Below are positions 61,701-64,000 of a stretch of 64,000 nucleotides of DNA, in pieces (the first letter of the stretch is position 1; each line of letters begins with the position of its first letter). This DNA is from Hevea brasiliensis (taxonomy: Eukaryota > Streptophyta > Magnoliopsida > Malpighiales > Euphorbiaceae), in NCBI RefSeq assembly GCF_030052815.1, contig NC_079496.1:14275100-14339099 (forward strand), in the 5' to 3' direction. Both the position numbers and the translations under genes were made by a program. The notes beneath the pieces were generated by a model, which was not told where the DNA came from, ran no database searches, and worked only from the letters and a program-made list of their open reading frames with translations.

Positions 61701-64000
61701 TTGCAGTTTAATGCTCGGTATTCTGGGAATTGCAGTATTGTTAAATTGGGTCAAGATTGCAAGCTTAAATAACTGACAGGGTAAATATCCACATGAATTA
61801 GGGTCTAAGATTTGGGAAATATGGAGGCCAAACATTTCAAATCTACAAATTGGCTGCTCTAAGAATTTGAGCCACATTTGAAGATGATAAAATTAAGGTT
61901 TCTTGTTTCTTTGCTTCTATCCTACCTCTTTAGGGTCCAGGTTGTCTTTTTAACCTTTTTGCTAGATTTTTTTCTTTGCTGGAGAATGCAGAATATCAAA
62001 TATTTAAGCCTTTTCTTTCAGCCTTGTTCTAATTTCTGTTTTAGATCCTTTTTATACATGCAGTCCTTAATTTCCCCTAGATTGCATCAGCACTAAGCAG
62101 GAGCTTGTGATTTGTTGAGAACAAATAATAATATGAATGATCAAATCTTTCTGTGGGCATTTGTAGGAATAACTTGTTTTGGACATGCAGTTCTCAACCT
62201 AAGACATTGATGTCGCAAGAGCTTAGAGATCAAAGTCATCTTTCAAAATGTTGTTGATAGAGTGAGGAATATTGTAAAGAAATAGAGGCAAGTAATCAGG
62301 AAAGAAATTAAATATATTGAAGAGAATCTGTAAAATCACAGATTAACAATCTCTATAACTAAATAAAGAAATAATTAACTCAATGACTAGCAATTGAATA
62401 ATGTAGCAGGACATAAGTCACTGCTCACAGGCACTAATGGGCCGTGGGGGTGAGCATTCGGTTCAAACTGAAGCGAACCGAATTAAATTACCAAAATTGA
62501 ATTATTATATTTTAGAATCGAACCAAACCGAAATAAATGAAAAATCGAATCAAACCGAACCACTCTATTTCGGTTCAGTTCAGTTCAAACCTATCGGATC
62601 CAAATTTTGCTTATTTTTTAATTTAGACTTGATTTTCAAGTTATTTGGTTTGATTTTAACTTTAGTTTGAACATAATAAACATTAATAAATGAAATTAAA
62701 CAATTTATATATATATATATATAATTACATATAATTCATAAATTCTCCATAAAAATAAATTAATTCAAAAATAAAAAATATTATTTGGTTTGGTTCATTC
62801 AAACCAATTTTTTTTCTCCAAAATCGAATCGAATCGAAATAACCGAAATTTTTAAAATACAAAACCGAATCGAACCAAGTTACATAAAAAACTAAACTGA
62901 ATTATCAAATTAAGGCAGTTCGGTTCGGTTTTTTGGTTTAAACCAAATAGTGCTCACCCCTAATGGCCAAAACTACAAAATACTCGAGACATCCTCTCCA
63001 TTTCCCTCTCTCTCTATTTATAGGCTCTGGCATTCTTGGCTTGTTTATCTTTATCTACTGCACTATCCTCTGCTGCAACTAACTTATTCATATCTTCTGT
63101 AACAACCTGATCGCCATGAAGAAGATTGGCCTTTTCCTGATCCCCCAACAGATGGCTTGCTTGTTATCCTTATTTCTTTTTTCTGTAATAAACTCTGAGA
63201 TGTCCTGTTCCATACTTTGATCCATCTCCTGCATTCAGAACAGTTGTTTACTTGTATATTTTCTGAAATAATTAACTGGTTGAGTGACATAATTAACCGT
63301 CAGGCTCAAAGAACTGTAAGGAGTGGTTGCAAGGTCAAAAGCTGATTGTAGATGCACCTAGTTCTTGTGTTTTTCTTTTGGGGATACATTGATTCTTTTG
63401 TTTTTAGTTAACTCTTTAATGGTAGCTGATGGAATTTTCATCTCTTTTATTTTGTTGCTGCAGCTGACCCTACGGAGGGTCATGGATACAGCAAAGCAAG
63501 TCACCAGATCTGGAAACTTGAACGAGTTTTCAATGGTTTTGCTAAATAATACCCTATCATTACCTTTGGGAATTATTCTTATTTATGTTTTCAATGAGGT
63601 GGAATATCTCTCCAAAACGTGAGTTTTCTCTTTTTATCTGTTTCCCTTCTTCCTTTGCCTTACTGGTTTAAAGTTTTTAGTAGTTTTTTATTCATTTTAT
63701 TTTATAAAGAAAAAGCTAAGATTTGGTGTTCAGTGGTGCATATGAGGTTTTTATTAATTTACTGATATGGATTGGATGTTTATGTTGTATGATCTGGAAT
63801 TGCAAGTCTTTTGAAGTTCAAATGTCCTTACTTTTGCTGAAATCATCCATCTCCACTTACATCTCAAACCCATGCCTCGCAAAATTTATTTATTCTTTGT
63901 TGCTGTTTCCTTCATAATCTCATTGCGTAACCTCATGCACTCCGTCTTTAAATTAGTAATCAATTCCGTATCCTTTGTTTCTCTTTTCATAATTGTAGAT
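58792..64000 (+). CDS. GONST1: GDP-mannose transporter GONST1-like, partial (3' end beyond window)
   Basis: Golgi nucleotide-sugar antiporter importing GDP-mannose, VRG4/GONST branch of the drug/metabolite transporter fold. Exons: 58792-58904, 59609-59840, 59982-60121, 60276-60405, 61343-61441 and 63464-63618 (113, 232, 140, 130, 99, 155 nt), all GT-AG with matching phases; a further acceptor AG ends at 63,998. Diagnostic stretches: LLSGLAYCISSCSMILVNKL, WLPVNVIFVGMLVTSMFSLK, YINVAMVTVLKNVTNVITAL and GGITDLSFHAVGYAWQIINC. The substrate-motif region (GALNK/GSLNK) lies downstream of the window. Start at 58,792 gives a soluble N-terminal extension (MEDISKVGRIGERG); the Arabidopsis protein begins at the position equivalent to the ATG at 59,622 (MKSHENDEIDLEDGK), so either may be used. 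The 2-kb intron 61,442-63,463 contains MITE 3. Confidence 0.93.
62445..62962. mobile_element. hAT-type MITE 3 (~518 bp), in GONST1 intron
   Basis: TIRs TGGGGGTGAGCA and TGCTCACCCCTA; candidate target copies AATGGGCC and AATGGCCA are imperfect. Interior carries the same degenerate CGGTTC/GAACCG arrays as MITEs 1 and 2, with a (TA)n core. Confidence 0.8.

Overview
This is a nuclear plant DNA window: short exons with GT-AG introns, A+T-rich intergenic DNA, plant gene families and plant LTR retrotransposons. The 2S albumins resemble the castor-bean type, with mature-region starts such as AYRTIITTVEIDE, which points to Euphorbiaceae (a rubber tree or cassava relative). That placement is inference. 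I found no CRISPR array, operon, rRNA gene or intact tRNA gene, and no convincing undescribed system.

Layout. 1-1,073 (minus): the 5' two coding exons of thiazole synthase THI1, cut by the window edge. 3,059-4,990 (minus): translation initiation factor eIF1/SUI1, with four coding exons and a long 5'-leader intron. 6,467-31,259 (plus): a dispersed cluster of four seed-storage 2S albumin genes. The first is a pseudogene split by a complete Ty1/copia element (6,854-11,808). The second (13,563) and fourth (30,822) are intact. The third (15,253) carries a one-base frameshift. A 10.3-kb Ty3/gypsy element (copy A, 17,561-27,872), a LINE RNase H remnant and a long terminal-inverted-repeat element separate the third and fourth. 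32,005-35,412 (plus): the TRAPP subunit BET3/TRAPPC3. 37,555-38,187 (plus): an NDR1/HIN1-like membrane protein. 43,878-53,991 (plus): a second gypsy element of the same family (copy B). 57.5 kb to the end (plus): GONST1-type GDP-mannose transporter, truncated by the window edge.

Function. The host genes are unrelated housekeeping, defence and seed-storage genes; only the 2S albumins form a family cluster, with seed-type promoter motifs (RY/CATGCA plus TATA). About half of the window is transposon: one copia, two chromodomain-bearing gypsy elements with LTRs of about 2.6 kb, two LINE fragments, three related 8-bp-TSD hAT-type MITEs loaded with GGTTCGGTTCG-like repeats, and other TIR elements.

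The observation most worth a second look is a recurrent four-base discrepancy (CAGT to CGAT/CGGT, ACTG to ATCG) plus small indels. It is confined to patches inside copy B and the copia, alternating with near-perfect stretches. It looks more like a sequencing or consensus artefact in methylated repeats than biological decay. Copy A instead shows ordinary C-to-T/G-to-A stop codons.
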